Assembly: GCF_014076495.1 (NCBI RefSeq)
Contig: NZ_CP043575.1
Coordinates: forward strand, 5,141,001-5,205,000
Direction: 5' to 3'
DNA from: Comamonas koreensis
Lineage (GTDB): Bacteria; Pseudomonadota; Gammaproteobacteria; Burkholderiales; Burkholderiaceae_C
DNA length: 64,000 nt
Of the stretch, positions 37,063 to 46,305 are shown one piece after another. The notes under the pieces are model-generated. The model worked only from the letters and a program-made list of their open reading frames with translations, had not been told where the DNA came from and made no database searches. Positions within the stretch are counted from its first letter, which is position 1; each line of letters opens with the position of its first letter. The translations under genes were made by a program, and so were the position numbers.

Positions 37063-37749
37063 ATGCTCCCCGCCACGCTCGCCCTGGTCGACGACGACCC
37101 CGAATACAGCGAATTTCTGGCCCAACACTTGCGCAACCAGGGCGTGCAGGTACAGGTTTACAACGACAGCAGCGACCTGCTGGCCGATATCGAGCCCTAC
37201 CGTTTTGACTTCTATGTGCTGGACCTGATGCTGCCCGGCGTCAACGGCACCGAGCTGCTGCGCATTCTGCGCAAGCGCAACCAGGCGGGCGTGCTGATCG
37301 TCTCGGGACGGCTGGGCCCCGAGGTGTTTGCCGAGGTCATCAATGCCGGCGCCGACATGTACCTGACCAAGCCGGTGACCTTCGAGCAGGTGGAGCTGGC
37401 CGTGCGCGCCGTGCACCGCCGCATCATGACCACCGCCCAGGTCGCCACGGCCTGGAAGCTCGACAGCCACCGCAGCCTGCTGCTGACGCCCGATGGCCAG
37501 AGCGTGGAACTGAGCCCCACCGACCTGATGCTGATGCAGTGTTTTCTAAAAGCCCAGGGCGCCGTCGTGGGCCGCGACCAGATCCGTGAACTGCTGGGCT
37601 ACCCGACCGCCAGCGACTCCGACAACAGCCTGCACGCCACCATCTACCGCCTGCGCCGCCGCATCGAGAAGGCCACGCCGCTGGCGGTGCCGCTGCAATC
37701 GCAGCAAAAAGTGGGCTACCAGTTCCGCGCGCCGCTGGTCTCGGCCTAA
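37063..37749 (+). CDS. OmpR/PhoB-family response regulator
   Basis: 228 residues. Receiver with acidic pair VDDD, phospho-acceptor Asp54 in VLDLMLPG and Lys103 in LTKPV. A winged helix at about 135-225 (LSPTDLMLMQCFLKAQG, SLHATIYRLRRRIE) binds DNA. Likely paired with the kinase just upstream. A terminator follows at 37778 and faces the Roadblock-like gene on the other strand. Confidence 0.9.
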   Translation: MLPATLALVDDDPEYSEFLAQHLRNQGVQVQVYNDSSDLLADIEPYRFDFYVLDLMLPGVNGTELLRILRKRNQAGVLIVSGRLGPEVFAEVINAGADMYLTKPVTFEQVELAVRAVHRRIMTTAQVATAWKLDSHRSLLLTPDGQSVELSPTDLMLMQCFLKAQGAVVGRDQIRELLGYPTASDSDNSLHATIYRLRRRIEKATPLAVPLQSQQKVGYQFRAPLVSA

Positions 37750-37777
37750 CCTGCGCAGCACGGGCGCTGCAAAAGCA

Positions 37778-37798
37778 AACGGGCCCATCGGGCCCGTT
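37778..37798. terminator. Hairpin between response regulator and Roadblock-like gene
   Basis: 9-bp stem AACGGGCCC/GGGCCCGTT with a 3-base loop (ATC). A-rich flank (AAAAGCAA) on the left suits minus-strand termination; the plus-strand T-tract is weak. Confidence 0.7.
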
Positions 37799-37820
37799 GT
37801 GCTGTGGCGACCAACGTCGT

Positions 37821-38180
37821 TTACATGGTCATGTTCGATTCGACATCGGCCACCTTGCGGCGGGCCAGCGCCAGGTTGGAGCGGGCCTTGTCCAGCACGT
37901 AGTAGACGAAGATGCCGGCCAGCTTCTGCGATGGGCGGATAAGGTGGTACTGCTTGCCCAAGGTGATGAGGATGTCGTCGATGTTGTCGTTCAGGCCCAG
38001 GGCCTTCATCGTCTTCATCTTGGCGCGCACCACTTCGGTGTTGCCAGCTGCTGCCAGCTCCATGTCCACACCGCTGCCGATGCTGCCCAGCATCATGCCG
38101 CTGCTGTAGTCCACCACGGCAGCGCACAGCGCGCCGTCCATCGTCATCAAGTCGCTCAAGCTGTCGTTCAGATTTGCCAT
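37821..38180 (-). CDS. Roadblock/LC7-like small protein A
   Basis: 119 residues from ATG 38180, with GGAG about eight bases upstream. The pattern of a short helix, LMTMDGALCAAVVDYSSGMML and a later ITLGKQYHLIRP strand fits the Roadblock/LC7 fold, which often acts with GTPases or gliding/polarity systems. It is about 80 percent identical by eye to the next gene, differing mainly in scattered conservative changes. No partner GTPase is visible nearby. Confidence 0.75.
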   Translation of the reverse strand: MANLNDSLSDLMTMDGALCAAVVDYSSGMMLGSIGSGVDMELAAAGNTEVVRAKMKTMKALGLNDNIDDILITLGKQYHLIRPSQKLAGIFVYYVLDKARSNLALARRKVADVESNMTM

Positions 38181-38546
38181 GTCGATCTCCAATCCATGTG
38201 ATCTATATCAAGCACTACCACCTTATGAAGGTATAGATGATTCTAATAAGTCACTTCTGATCGGAGCAATCATTCTCTGCATGCGGCTGTTACCCAGGCA
38301 GGTGCATTCGGCGCAGATATTCGACATTTGGATAGCAACCGCGCATGGTCTGGCTTATGTCCGCCTGCAAAAAATGCAGGCGAAGACCATACCCGCATAT
38401 CGTAACAAAGCGTATGTTATTTGCGACGCTATGGCCGCCTGGGCGCCCAGTCGGGTGGCAGGGCAGCGCACCACCCCAGGCACGAAGGCAAAACTGGCGC
38501 AGACGCCAGCTTGGCCTGGCGCGGCCCGGCCTGGCGCGGCCCGACC
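38181..38546. other. Intergenic 366 bases between the two Roadblock-like genes
   Basis: No convincing gene. The AT-rich part next to gene A holds a perfect inverted repeat ACCTT-ATG-AAGGT at 38220-38232 and probably gene A's promoter. A hairpin at 38362-38382 (CGCCTGCA/TGCAGGCG, five-A loop) lacks a T-tract. A GC-rich direct duplication (GCCTGGCGCGGCCCG) sits at about 38515-38545, just after the end of gene B. Confidence 0.5.
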
Positions 38547-38906
38547 TTACATGGTCATCGCGCTTTCGACGTCGGTCACCTTGCGGCGTGCCAGTGCCAG
38601 GTTGGCGCGCTTGTTGTCGAGCACGTAGTACACAAAGATGCCGGCCAGACGCGAGCAAGGACGGATGATGTGGTACTGCTTGCCCAGCGTGATGAGGATA
38701 TCGTCGATGTTCTCGTTCAGGCCCAGGGCCTTGATGGTCTTCATCTTGGCGCGCACCACTTCGGTGTTACCGGCAGCTGCCAGTTCCATGTCCACGCCAG
38801 TGCCGGCGCTGGCCAGCATCATGCCGCTGTTGTAGTCGACAACGGCTGCGCACAAAGCGCCGTCCAGAGACATCAGATCATTCAAGCTGTCGGTCAAATT
38901 CGCCAT
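38547..38906 (-). CDS. Roadblock/LC7-like small protein B
   Basis: 119 residues from ATG 38906 with AGGAG seven bases upstream. Same fold pattern as protein A: SLDGALCAAVVDYNSGMML, a shared stretch MELAAAGNTEVVRAKMKT, ITLGKQYHIIRP and the shared tail ALARRKVTDVES. It has one extra Cys (RPCSRLAG). A tandem duplication is the simplest origin. A separate leader of about 400 bases suggests independent expression. Confidence 0.75.
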   Translation of the reverse strand: MANLTDSLNDLMSLDGALCAAVVDYNSGMMLASAGTGVDMELAAAGNTEVVRAKMKTIKALGLNENIDDILITLGKQYHIIRPCSRLAGIFVYYVLDNKRANLALARRKVTDVESAMTM

Positions 38907-39304
38907 GGAAACACTCCTGAGAAGCGAAGGCGCGTGGAAAATTACCGCCTCCTGATGAAAATGATTGTATCTGATCATTTCTGATTTCCATCAAGCTTTG
39001 CGCGCTTTTCTGACGGCTTGCTACTTTTGGGCAACAGCTGTGGTAGGGGCGCTGCAGCAAGCCAGCGCCTACGCCGACAGCATCCTGACAAAGGCTTGAT
39101 ATATAAATATGTCGGATCAGATCATTCAAACCATCACATCCACACCCCCCCCCTAACGAGGCGCTGACAGTCGTTGATTACATCCATAAAAGTCATATAT
39201 CAAAGTGTTTTTAATGGATTGATTGCCATGGCGGGTATGGAATAAAGTGTGCTGATGGGTGCTCCCGCGCACCTGCAGTTGTTAAGTATTGAAAGGTAGA
39301 CACC
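38907..39304. other. Divergent intergenic region, Roadblock B / glcB
   Basis: 398 bases, notably AT-rich, with no convincing gene. It must hold promoters for both genes. Features seen: a nine-C run at 39145-39153, an AT stretch TATATAAATATG near 39098-39109, and repeated TGATC-containing words around 38972-38985 and 39111-39125. No clear operator could be defined. Confidence 0.5.
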
Positions 39305-41497
39305 ATGACTGAACGCACCACCGTCCACGGCCTGCAAGTGGCCCAGGTTCTGTATGACTTTGTGAACACCCAGGTGCTGCCAGGCACCGGCGTGGAGCCC
39401 GCTGCGTTCTGGCAAGGTTTTGATGCCATCGTCTCTGACCTGGCGCCCAAGAACGCGGCCCTGCTGGCCGAGCGCGACCGCCTGCAAGCCGAGCTGGACA
39501 GCTGGCACAAGGCCCATCCCGGCCCGATCACCGACATGCCGGCCTACCGCCAGTTCCTGACCCAGATCGGCTACCTGGTCGAGCAGCCGCAAGACGTGAA
39601 GGCCAGCACCGAGAACGTGGACTCCGAGCTGGCCGTGCAAGCCGGCCCGCAGCTGGTGGTGCCCATTCTCAATGCGCGCTATGCGCTCAACGCGGCCAAC
39701 GCCCGCTGGGGCTCGCTGTATGACGCGCTCTACGGGACCGATGTCATTGGCGAAGACGGCGGCGCAGAAAAGGGCAAGGGCTACAACCCGGTGCGCGGCG
39801 CCAAGGTCGTCGCCTATGCCCGCCAGTTCCTGGACCAGGCCGCGCCGCTGGCAAAAGGCTCGCACGCCGATGCCAGCGGCTACGCCGTCGAAGGCGGCCA
39901 ACTGGCCGTCACGCTCAAGGACGGCAGCAAGACCGGCCTGCACGAAGCTGCCAAGTTCGTCGGCTTCCAAGGCGATGCCGCCGCACCCCAATCGGTGCTG
40001 CTGAAGAACCATGGCATCCATATCGACATCATCATCAACAAGGCCACCCCCATTGGCAGCAGCGATGCCGCCGGCGTCTCTGACGTGGTGGTGGAAGCGG
40101 CGCTGTCGACGATTCTCGATCTGGAAGACTCGGTGGCGGCGGTGGACGCTGAAGACAAGGTCAACGGCTACGCCAACTGGCTGGGCATTCTCAAGGGCAC
40201 CTTGACCGAGTCCTTCGACAAGGGCGGCAAGACGGTGACCCGGGGCCTGAACGCCGACCGCGAGTACACGGGCGCCAATGGCGACAGCCTCAAGCTCCAT
40301 GGCCGCTCGCTGATGTTCCTGCGCAATGTCGGCCACCTGATGACCAACCCGGCCATCCTCTGGGGTGCCGACCAGAAAGAGATCCCCGAAGGCATCATGG
40401 ATGCGGTGGTGACCACGGCGATTGCCATGCACGACCTGCAGGGCAAGGGCGCCCAGGGCATCCGCAACAGCCGCACCGGCAGTGTCTACATCGTCAAGCC
40501 CAAGATGCATGGCCCGGCCGAAGCGGCCTTTGCCAACGAGCTGTTTGGCCGCGTCGAGCAGATGCTGGGGCTGCCTGCCAACACCGTCAAGCTCGGCATC
40601 ATGGACGAAGAGCGCCGCACCACGGTGAACCTGAAAGCCGCGATTGCCGCAGCGCCTGCACGCGTGGCCTTCATCAACACCGGCTTCCTGGACCGCACCG
40701 GCGACGAAATGCACACCGCCATGTACGCCGGCCCCATGGTGCGCAAGGCGGACATGAAGACCTGCGCCTGGCTGCCCGCTTATGAAAAGAGCAATGTGCT
40801 GGTGGGCCTGACCATGGGCCTGCGCGGCCGCGCCCAGATCGGCAAGGGCATGTGGGCCATGCCCGACCTGATGAAGGCCATGCTGGAGCAAAAGATTGCC
40901 CAGCCCAAGGCCGGCGCCAACACCGCTTGGGTGCCCTCGCCCACCGGCGCCACCCTGCATGCGCTGCACTACCACCAGGTCAATGTGGCCGAGGTGCAAA
41001 AGGAGCTGGAAAAGACCAGCGCCGATGCCGAGCGCGACAACCTGCTCAATGCCATCCTGCAAGTACCCGTGGCCGCCAACCCGAACTGGAGCGATGCCGA
41101 CAAGCAGCAGGAAGTGGACAACAATGTGCAGGGCATCCTGGGCTATGTGGTGCGCTGGATCGACCAGGGCGTGGGCTGCTCCAAGGTGCCCGACATCCAC
41201 AACGTGGGCCTGATGGAAGACCGCGCCACCCTGCGCATCTCCAGCCAGCACATCGCCAACTGGCTGCAGCACGGCATCGTGACCGAAGCGATGGTGCGCG
41301 ACAGCTTCGCCCGCATGGCCAAGGTGGTCGATGGCCAGAACGCAGGCGACGCGGCTTACAAGAGCCTGGTGGCCAACCCGCAGGGTGCCGCCTTCCAGGC
41401 CGCACTGGACCTGGTGTTCAAGGGCAAGGAGCAGCCCTCGGGTTACACCGAGCCATTGCTGCACGCCTGGCGCCTGAAGGTCAAGGCCGGCGCATGA
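39305..41497 (+). CDS. glcB: Malate synthase G
   Basis: 730 residues, the G-isoform length. Condenses glyoxylate with acetyl-CoA to malate. Signatures: [34 protein letters not shown] and [15 protein letters not shown] (metal and glyoxylate binding). AAAGG lies upstream of ATG 39305. Two terminators follow. The gene stands alone, without glcDEF. Confidence 0.96.
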   Translation: MTERTTVHGLQVAQVLYDFVNTQVLPGTGVEPAAFWQGFDAIVSDLAPKNAALLAERDRLQAELDSWHKAHPGPITDMPAYRQFLTQIGYLVEQPQDVKASTENVDSELAVQAGPQLVVPILNARYALNAANARWGSLYDALYGTDVIGEDGGAEKGKGYNPVRGAKVVAYARQFLDQAAPLAKGSHADASGYAVEGGQLAVTLKDGSKTGLHEAAKFVGFQGDAAAPQSVLLKNHGIHIDIIINKATPIGSSDAAGVSDVVVEAALSTILDLEDSVAAVDAEDKVNGYANWLGILKGTLTESFDKGGKTVTRGLNADREYTGANGDSLKLHGRSLMFLRNVGHLMTNPAILWGADQKEIPEGIMDAVVTTAIAMHDLQGKGAQGIRNSRTGSVYIVKPKMHGPAEAAFANELFGRVEQMLGLPANTVKLGIMDEERRTTVNLKAAIAAAPARVAFINTGFLDRTGDEMHTAMYAGPMVRKADMKTCAWLPAYEKSNVLVGLTMGLRGRAQIGKGMWAMPDLMKAMLEQKIAQPKAGANTAWVPSPTGATLHALHYHQVNVAEVQKELEKTSADAERDNLLNAILQVPVAANPNWSDADKQQEVDNNVQGILGYVVRWIDQGVGCSKVPDIHNVGLMEDRATLRISSQHIANWLQHGIVTEAMVRDSFARMAKVVDGQNAGDAAYKSLVANPQGAAFQAALDLVFKGKEQPSGYTEPLLHAWRLKVKAGA

Positions 41498-41555
41498 ACG
41501 CAGGCCTCCGCCTTGCGCGGCACAGCGCATGGTTTGCCCTAGGGTAAACACCAGG

Positions 41556-41580
41556 AGCAGCCCAATGGGCTGCTTTTTTT
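41556..41580 (+). terminator. glcB terminator 1
   Basis: Stem arms 41556-41564 (AGCAGCCCA) and 41566-41574, then a run of T to 41580. Confidence 0.88.
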
Positions 41581-41607
41581 TATAGCACCCCCGCTAATCC
41601 GGTTCAA

Positions 41608-41635
41608 AGCCTGCCCCATTTGGGCAGGCTTTTTT
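41608..41635 (+). terminator. glcB terminator 2
   Basis: 9-bp stem AGCCTGCCC/GGGCAGGCT with a 5-base loop, then a T-run. A second strong terminator insulates the AT-rich leader and operon downstream. Confidence 0.85.
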
Positions 41636-41930
41636 ACTTATTCGTAAAAACAAAGCTCAAAAGTAAAGCGCCTTACCAATTTGCAGATCTTTGTAAAGAA
41701 ATTGCTTACGCATCTATTCGGTTTATAGGCTCATATGTAATTCACTTGTTACTCGCATATTTATTTTCTATAGGCACTTTCAAAAAATCAAAGTCAATTG
41801 CTACCAGATATTTCTTATGTCATGAAATATTCATGAATCACTCGGTTTCAACTCGTCATTTCGCGGCACCGGTCTGCAGTTAAAAACACGCCTTAGCAAG
41901 TTTTCGTCTATCGGCAAGGAGCTATTGACT
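41636..41930 (+). promoter_or_regulatory. AT-rich leader of the CsgG-like operon
   Basis: About one third G+C by eye, far below the flanking genes. An 88-codon frame at 41620-41883 overlaps the terminator and has no ribosome site, so I do not call it. A near-perfect palindrome TCATGAAATATTCATGA lies at 41820-41836. AAGGAG at about 41915-41922 serves the next gene. This composition is typical of H-NS/MvaT-silenced or regulator-rich promoters. Confidence 0.55.
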
Positions 41931-42344
41931 ATGGGCCATCAATCCATTACATGCGCCAAGCAGGCATGCATCCAGGTACTGGCACAACAGCGGCATCTGC
42001 TGCTGTGGGCAGGCCTGGGGCTGAGCGCCTCGGTATTCGCCCAAAACAACCAGCAGGTGGTGGTCAATGGCGGCATCGTCAATATCTCCGGCCCGGCGGC
42101 CCAGGCGGTGATGAATATCTCATCGAACAAGAACATCCGCCAGATTCGCGGCAACAACCAGGTGACCTCGGTCAATGGCGTGGTCGCGAACATGGCCAGT
42201 TTCGGTGCCTATAGCGAATTGAATATTGCGTCGCGCAATGGCGGAGTCGGCAGCGGCAGCCAGGTGGTGTCCGTAGGCGGACCGGTGGTCAACCAGGCCA
42301 CCGGCACCGGCATGCGCAGCGTAGTGAACATTGGTGGACGGTAG
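41931..42344 (+). CDS. Small secreted repeat protein A (candidate fibre subunit)
   Basis: 137 residues from ATG 41931, with AAGGAG upstream. The hydrophobic segment LLLWAGLGLSASVFAQ acts as signal, preceded by a longer basic N-region. The mature part has three imperfect ~30-residue repeats centred on VVVNGGIVN, SVNGVVANMA and VSVGGPVVNQA, each followed by NISS, NIAS or NIGG. Asn, Gly, Val, Ser rich, one Cys-free mature part. Alternating hydrophobic residues suggest beta-strands. Exported fibre subunit is an inference. Confidence 0.7.
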   Translation: MGHQSITCAKQACIQVLAQQRHLLLWAGLGLSASVFAQNNQQVVVNGGIVNISGPAAQAVMNISSNKNIRQIRGNNQVTSVNGVVANMASFGAYSELNIASRNGGVGSGSQVVSVGGPVVNQATGTGMRSVVNIGGR

Positions 42345-42462
42345 CAGGGCGCCCTGCGGCCGCACGCCAATGAACGGTTCGGTTTCTCCGACATGGGGAG
42401 CTGACTGCAGAGGTGCATACACAGGAAGTGCACCATATTCTTTCAGTAACGAGGAGATTTAT

Positions 42463-42762
42463 ATGAAGAAGTTTTTCGCAATTCTGGTGTCGGTTTCGGC
42501 TATCGCCATGTCTGCCCAGGCAGAAGTGAAAATCAAGGGCAACAACGACCAGAAGGTCACTGTAAAGAACGGCGCTGTCGCCAATATGGCCATCGGCGCA
42601 GGTGCTACCGCTACGCAAAACCTGGCCTCCAACAAGGGCAACGTCAATATTGGCGGCAATAACAAGCAGGAAGTCTCGGTCACCAATGGTGCCGTGGCCA
42701 ATATGGCGATCGGCGCGATGACCAAGGCCGAGCAAAACCTCGCCTCCAACGACGGCAAGTAA
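42463..42762 (+). CDS. Small secreted repeat protein B (candidate fibre subunit)
   Basis: 99 residues from ATG 42463 with GAGGAG six bases upstream. Clear signal peptide ending SAQA. Two near-identical repeats of about 39 residues: core VKNGAVANMAIGAG and VTNGAVANMAIGAM, each followed by QNLASN and preceded by GNN. No Cys. This is the clearest repeat form in the cluster and shares VxNGAVAN with proteins A and D. Likely a beta-rich extracellular subunit. Confidence 0.75.
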   Translation: MKKFFAILVSVSAIAMSAQAEVKIKGNNDQKVTVKNGAVANMAIGAGATATQNLASNKGNVNIGGNNKQEVSVTNGAVANMAIGAMTKAEQNLASNDGK

Positions 42763-42861
42763 TCCCCATCCCTTCATCCCGCTGGCCGCCGAATGCGTCT
42801 GGAGACCATTTGCTGGCCGGCCCCTATAAAAAAGATCTTCTGCAGAGCATTCGTCAGCGCC

Positions 42862-42883
42862 AAGGGATGCGGCCGCATCCCTT
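42862..42883. repeat. 22-bp perfect palindrome in the gene C leader
   Basis: AAGGGATGCG followed by its reverse complement with a two-base-overlap centre GCGGCCGC; 43 bases upstream of gene C. No T-tract, so it is not an obvious terminator. It could be an operator or an RNA stem separating genes B and C. Confidence 0.6.
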
Positions 42884-42926
42884 CGCCTGCGATCGTTGTG
42901 CAGAGGGTCCCTCAAGGAGACTGCGC

Positions 42927-43262
42927 ATGAAAGCCAGCTATGCCGGGGTATGGGTTCTCGCCCTGTTGTGCGCCGCCGCACAGGCCCAGCAAAAGCCACC
43001 CGCAGGCCGCACCGGGCTCGATCCAGCCTCACGCAACAAGGTGAGCAATGCCATGGCCCGCAACTACCTGACGGAGCAGGACTCCAGATCCGCCATCGAG
43101 CGTGAAATGGTCACCGGCCCCTCGGGCAAGAACTGCAATACCAATGTGGGTGCCGCCCCCCAGATCAACGAAGGCACGGCCGGTATCGGTAACCGCTATG
43201 GGGCAGGCAATGCCGACCAGGTCACCGTGGTACGTGGCTCAGTCATCAATATCTGCAAATAA
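42927..43262 (+). CDS. Small secreted protein C with C-terminal operon motif
   Basis: 111 residues from ATG 42927 with AAGGAG seven bases upstream. Signal peptide ends AQAQ. Middle part is charged and helical. The tail ADQVTVVRGSVINICK repeats the QVxVxxGxVxN pattern of proteins A, B and D, and two cysteines (CNTN and ICK) could form a disulfide. Possibly a minor or nucleating subunit; this is an inference. Confidence 0.7.
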   Translation: MKASYAGVWVLALLCAAAQAQQKPPAGRTGLDPASRNKVSNAMARNYLTEQDSRSAIEREMVTGPSGKNCNTNVGAAPQINEGTAGIGNRYGAGNADQVTVVRGSVINICK

Positions 43263-43379
43263 ACACGATGGCTTCTGCGCCAGAGCCAGAAAACTCTGTG
43301 CAGCCACCCCGGGACGAGGGAGCCCGGCAGCACGCTGAGCCCAGCGGCAGCCCCACCATCGCCATAACGAATAACCACC

Positions 43380-45056
43380 ATGCATCTTTCATCGATTCGC
43401 CGCCTGGCGCTTGCGCCCTGCGTGCTGGCCTTGTCTGCCTGCAGCATCCAGCCCACCTTGTCCGACCGCAAGGACATCATTGAAAAGGGCATCACCGAGC
43501 AGTCACCGCTGGTCACGCCCACCAAATCCGCATCGGCGATGCGCGAAGGCCTGGCCTGCATGGACCGCATGCTGGCGGCCGAGCAGGTGCCCTCGACGCT
43601 GGTCGCGGTCAAGAGCATCCCCGATCCCTCGGGGCTGTTTTCCACCGGCACCAAGGAGATGGTAATCACGGCGCTCTCGCGCATGTCACGCACCAGCCAG
43701 GCCTTCCGCGTGGTCGACTATGAAGTCGATGCGCTCAAGCAGGACACCGTGCAGACGATGACCAGCCTGCTGCTCAACAACGGCCAGATCGAGCTGCGCA
43801 AGCCACAGATCTATGTCTCGGGCGCCATCAGCTTTGGCGACAAGACGGTGGTCTCCAAGCGCAGCAGCCTGGGCGTCTCCACCGCCAATACCGACACCGG
43901 CTACAGCTGGGACTTGCTGGGTACGGTGGTGGGGCTCGATCTGCATCTGGGCGACATGAACTCCCGCACGCTCTACCCCGGCCTGGATTCAGCCAACGAG
44001 CTGGTCGTCGCCACCGGCGGCCGCTCGGTCGAGATCGGCGGGCGCGCCACCGGCCTGCCCAAGCACATCTACCGCCTGGGCGTGCAGTACGAAGTGGCTG
44101 CCGACGTGAACCAGGGCGCGGGCGCGGCCGTGCGCCTGCTGGTCGACCTGGCCACCATCGAGCTGGTGGGCAAATGGGCCAAGGTGCCGTACTGGGAATG
44201 CATCGACTACGAGCAAAACCACCCCGAATTCAAACGCCAGATGCGCACCTGGTTTGACGAGCAAGGCGCGGCCGACCGCATCACCTTGGCCCAGCGCGTG
44301 CTGCAGGCCCAAGGCGCCTGGAGCGGCCCCATCGATGGGAACGACTCCACCGCGCTGCGCAATGCGCTCGCGCTCTACCAGGCATCGCTGGACCTGACCC
44401 CGGTTGGCGTCGTCAACTTTGAGACCTATATGGGGCTGCTGCGCCTGTATGCCGGCATGTCGGCCGATGACAAGATCGCCTCCAGCTACTCGCCGCAAAG
44501 CAACGAACTGAAGCCGCGCCCGCACGGCCTGCCGGACAACGAGCCGACCACCGACGCGTTGGCGCTGTCCCTGCTCGGCCACAAGGAGCTGGCCTCGCAG
44601 CTGCCCATCGGCACCTCGGTGGTGCTGCGTGTGGCGCCGGCCCGCACCGGCTTTCTCTACTGCTACTACCAGGATGCCGCCCAGGTGGTCACCCAGGTCT
44701 ATCCCAACCCGCAGCAGCAGGCGGTGGTGGCCCAGGGTCGCATCGGCCTGATGGTGCCCGATGTGTCGCAGGCCAATTCCTTCCTGATCGAGACCGCCCG
44801 CCCTGGCGTGGAGCAGGTGTACTGCGCCCAGACCACCAAGCCGCTGACCGGCCGCGTGCCGGTGGCCCTCACCCAGGCCCAGCTGGCACCGATTGAGGGC
44901 CTGACCAGCATCGAGGCCGTGCAGCAGCAGATTGCCGCGCAGACCGGCGTCATCGCCCAGTCGCAGCTGCGCTGGGAAGTGGAGGGCCCTGTGGCCACCC
45001 CCCTTGCCCAGCCTGCCCCTGCCGCCGCCCCCGCACGCCGCGGCAAAACGCGATGA
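43380..45056 (+). CDS. CsgG-like outer-membrane lipoprotein with peptidoglycan-binding and DUF4384-like regions
   Basis: 558 residues. Signal with lipobox LALSAC. N-terminal ~270 residues resemble CsgG/HfaB secretion channels (MVITALSRMSRTSQAFRVVDYEVDAL is the closest-looking stretch). Then a PG-binding-1-like repeat (ITLAQRVLQAQGAWSGPIDG) at about 300-360, and a DUF4384-like end (PIGTSVVLRVAPARTGFLYCYYQ). C-terminal Pro/Ala tail. Family calls are by eye and moderate. It follows protein C by 117 bases and overlaps the Sel1 gene as ATGA. Proposed role: export or anchoring of proteins A-D. Confidence 0.6.
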   Translation: MHLSSIRRLALAPCVLALSACSIQPTLSDRKDIIEKGITEQSPLVTPTKSASAMREGLACMDRMLAAEQVPSTLVAVKSIPDPSGLFSTGTKEMVITALSRMSRTSQAFRVVDYEVDALKQDTVQTMTSLLLNNGQIELRKPQIYVSGAISFGDKTVVSKRSSLGVSTANTDTGYSWDLLGTVVGLDLHLGDMNSRTLYPGLDSANELVVATGGRSVEIGGRATGLPKHIYRLGVQYEVAADVNQGAGAAVRLLVDLATIELVGKWAKVPYWECIDYEQNHPEFKRQMRTWFDEQGAADRITLAQRVLQAQGAWSGPIDGNDSTALRNALALYQASLDLTPVGVVNFETYMGLLRLYAGMSADDKIASSYSPQSNELKPRPHGLPDNEPTTDALALSLLGHKELASQLPIGTSVVLRVAPARTGFLYCYYQDAAQVVTQVYPNPQQQAVVAQGRIGLMVPDVSQANSFLIETARPGVEQVYCAQTTKPLTGRVPVALTQAQLAPIEGLTSIEAVQQQIAAQTGVIAQSQLRWEVEGPVATPLAQPAPAAAPARRGKTR

Positions 45057-46288
45057 GGCGCCTCGCACCTACCCGCCGCCGGGCGGGCCTTTTGGCGCTG
45101 ACCGGCGGGCTGCTGCTGCAAGCCTGCGCCAGCTGGGCCGCCATCGTGCTGCCATCGGCAGGCGGCGGCGATGCCGGCGCGGCCGCCAGCAGCCCGGCCC
45201 CTGCAGCGCCCGCCGCGCCGGGCTCATCGATCCGCATGCCAGCCCAGCGCAGCGATGCCAGCCTGCAGGCGCTGCGCCGACAGGCACAGGAAGGCGAAGT
45301 CAGCGCCCAGTTCGAGCTGGGCATGTACTACTACCAGAACGCCGGCCTGCCGCAAGCGGGCGCCCAGGCCCGCCAGTGGCTGGGCCAGGCCGCCGCACAA
45401 GGCGATGCCCGGGCCATGGCGGCGCTGGGCTACATGCTGGGCACGGGCACCGGCGGTGTGCGGGATGTGCCCACCGGCCGCCAGTGGTTGCAGCGCGCAG
45501 CCGATGCGCGCCTGGCCAAGGCCACCTACCTGCTGTCCCTGGTCGAGCGCAAAGTGACTGGCCCCAAGGCCATGCAGCAGTCGCGCTTGCTGCTGGAGCA
45601 GGCCGCGCGCGATGGCGATGCGATGGCGCTCAATGACCTGGCCGTCGAGCGCGAGCTCGAAGGACGCATGAACGAGGCCAAGGAGCTGTACGCCCAGGCC
45701 CAGGCCGGCGGCAGCCAGACGGCGGCCCAAAACCTCGGCCGCATCGCCAGCTACCAGCGCGCCAGCACCGCCGAGCAGCTGGGCCGCCTGCGCGCGCGTG
45801 CCGACGAGGGCAATGCCAATGCGCTGCTGGAGCTGGCCTACCGCTACCATCTGGGGCGCGGCGTGCAGCGCAATTTCGCCACCGCCATCCAGTACTACCG
45901 GCGCGCGGCCGATGCCGGCTCGCCCAAGGCGCGCGAGTTTCTGGCGCTGATCTTCAGCCGCAGCAACGACAAGCAACCGGTCATTGACGAAGCCTGGATG
46001 CAGGAGCTGGCCGCGCGCATCAATGCCGTGGCCTTGCAGGTCGAAGAAAAACACCCCAGCGCGCCGCCCGATCGCCCCCAACGCGTGGCCGACCCGCTCT
46101 CGCAGCTGAGCCAGCAGCCCTTTGCCTGGCCAGAGCCGCCCGCCGCCGATGGCGATGCGGCGGCAGATACCAACACCCCACCGCTCTCGCAGGAGCAGGT
46201 GGTGCCGACCGAGGGGCTCCCCTCTGCCGCGCATGCCCCAGGCATGCAGCCCTCCAACCTGAGTCACAACGCGCCGCTCACCGAGTAG
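45053..46288 (+). CDS. Sel1-repeat lipoprotein
   Basis: 411 residues. Lipobox-like LLLQAC near residue 25. Sel1/TPR-like repeats at about 75-300 (AQFELGMYYYQNAGLPQAG, QWLGQAAAQGDARAMAALGYM, LAYRYHLGRGVQRNFATAI). The C-terminal 90 residues are Pro/Ala/Asp rich. ATGA overlap with the CsgG-like gene indicates coupled synthesis, comparable to accessory proteins in CsgE/F- or HfaD-like roles, though unrelated in sequence. Confidence 0.75.
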   Translation: MRRLAPTRRRAGLLALTGGLLLQACASWAAIVLPSAGGGDAGAAASSPAPAAPAAPGSSIRMPAQRSDASLQALRRQAQEGEVSAQFELGMYYYQNAGLPQAGAQARQWLGQAAAQGDARAMAALGYMLGTGTGGVRDVPTGRQWLQRAADARLAKATYLLSLVERKVTGPKAMQQSRLLLEQAARDGDAMALNDLAVERELEGRMNEAKELYAQAQAGGSQTAAQNLGRIASYQRASTAEQLGRLRARADEGNANALLELAYRYHLGRGVQRNFATAIQYYRRAADAGSPKAREFLALIFSRSNDKQPVIDEAWMQELAARINAVALQVEEKHPSAPPDRPQRVADPLSQLSQQPFAWPEPPAADGDAAADTNTPPLSQEQVVPTEGLPSAAHAPGMQPSNLSHNAPLTE

Positions 46289-46305
46289 CGCAAGAAAGGA
46301 CAAGC

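Noticed and set aside
38362..38382. Rho-independent terminator between the Roadblock genes
   Set aside because: A good stem exists (CGCCTGCA/TGCAGGCG) but neither strand has a T-tract after it.
38179..38628. 149-codon plus-strand frame across the Roadblock intergenic region
   Set aside because: It runs antisense into the Roadblock B gene, lacks a ribosome site and shows no protein-like composition.
39200..41551. 783-codon minus-strand frame opposite glcB
   Set aside because: Antisense shadow of malate synthase G; His/Gly/Gln-rich translation with no family features. Similar long shadows opposite the hybrid kinase (2850-5201), the 13-15.5 kb operon and the 62-64 kb genes were rejected for the same reason.
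41620..41883. 88-codon plus-strand frame in the AT-rich leader
   Set aside because: It begins inside the second glcB terminator, has no ribosome site and a composition expected of non-coding AT-rich DNA.
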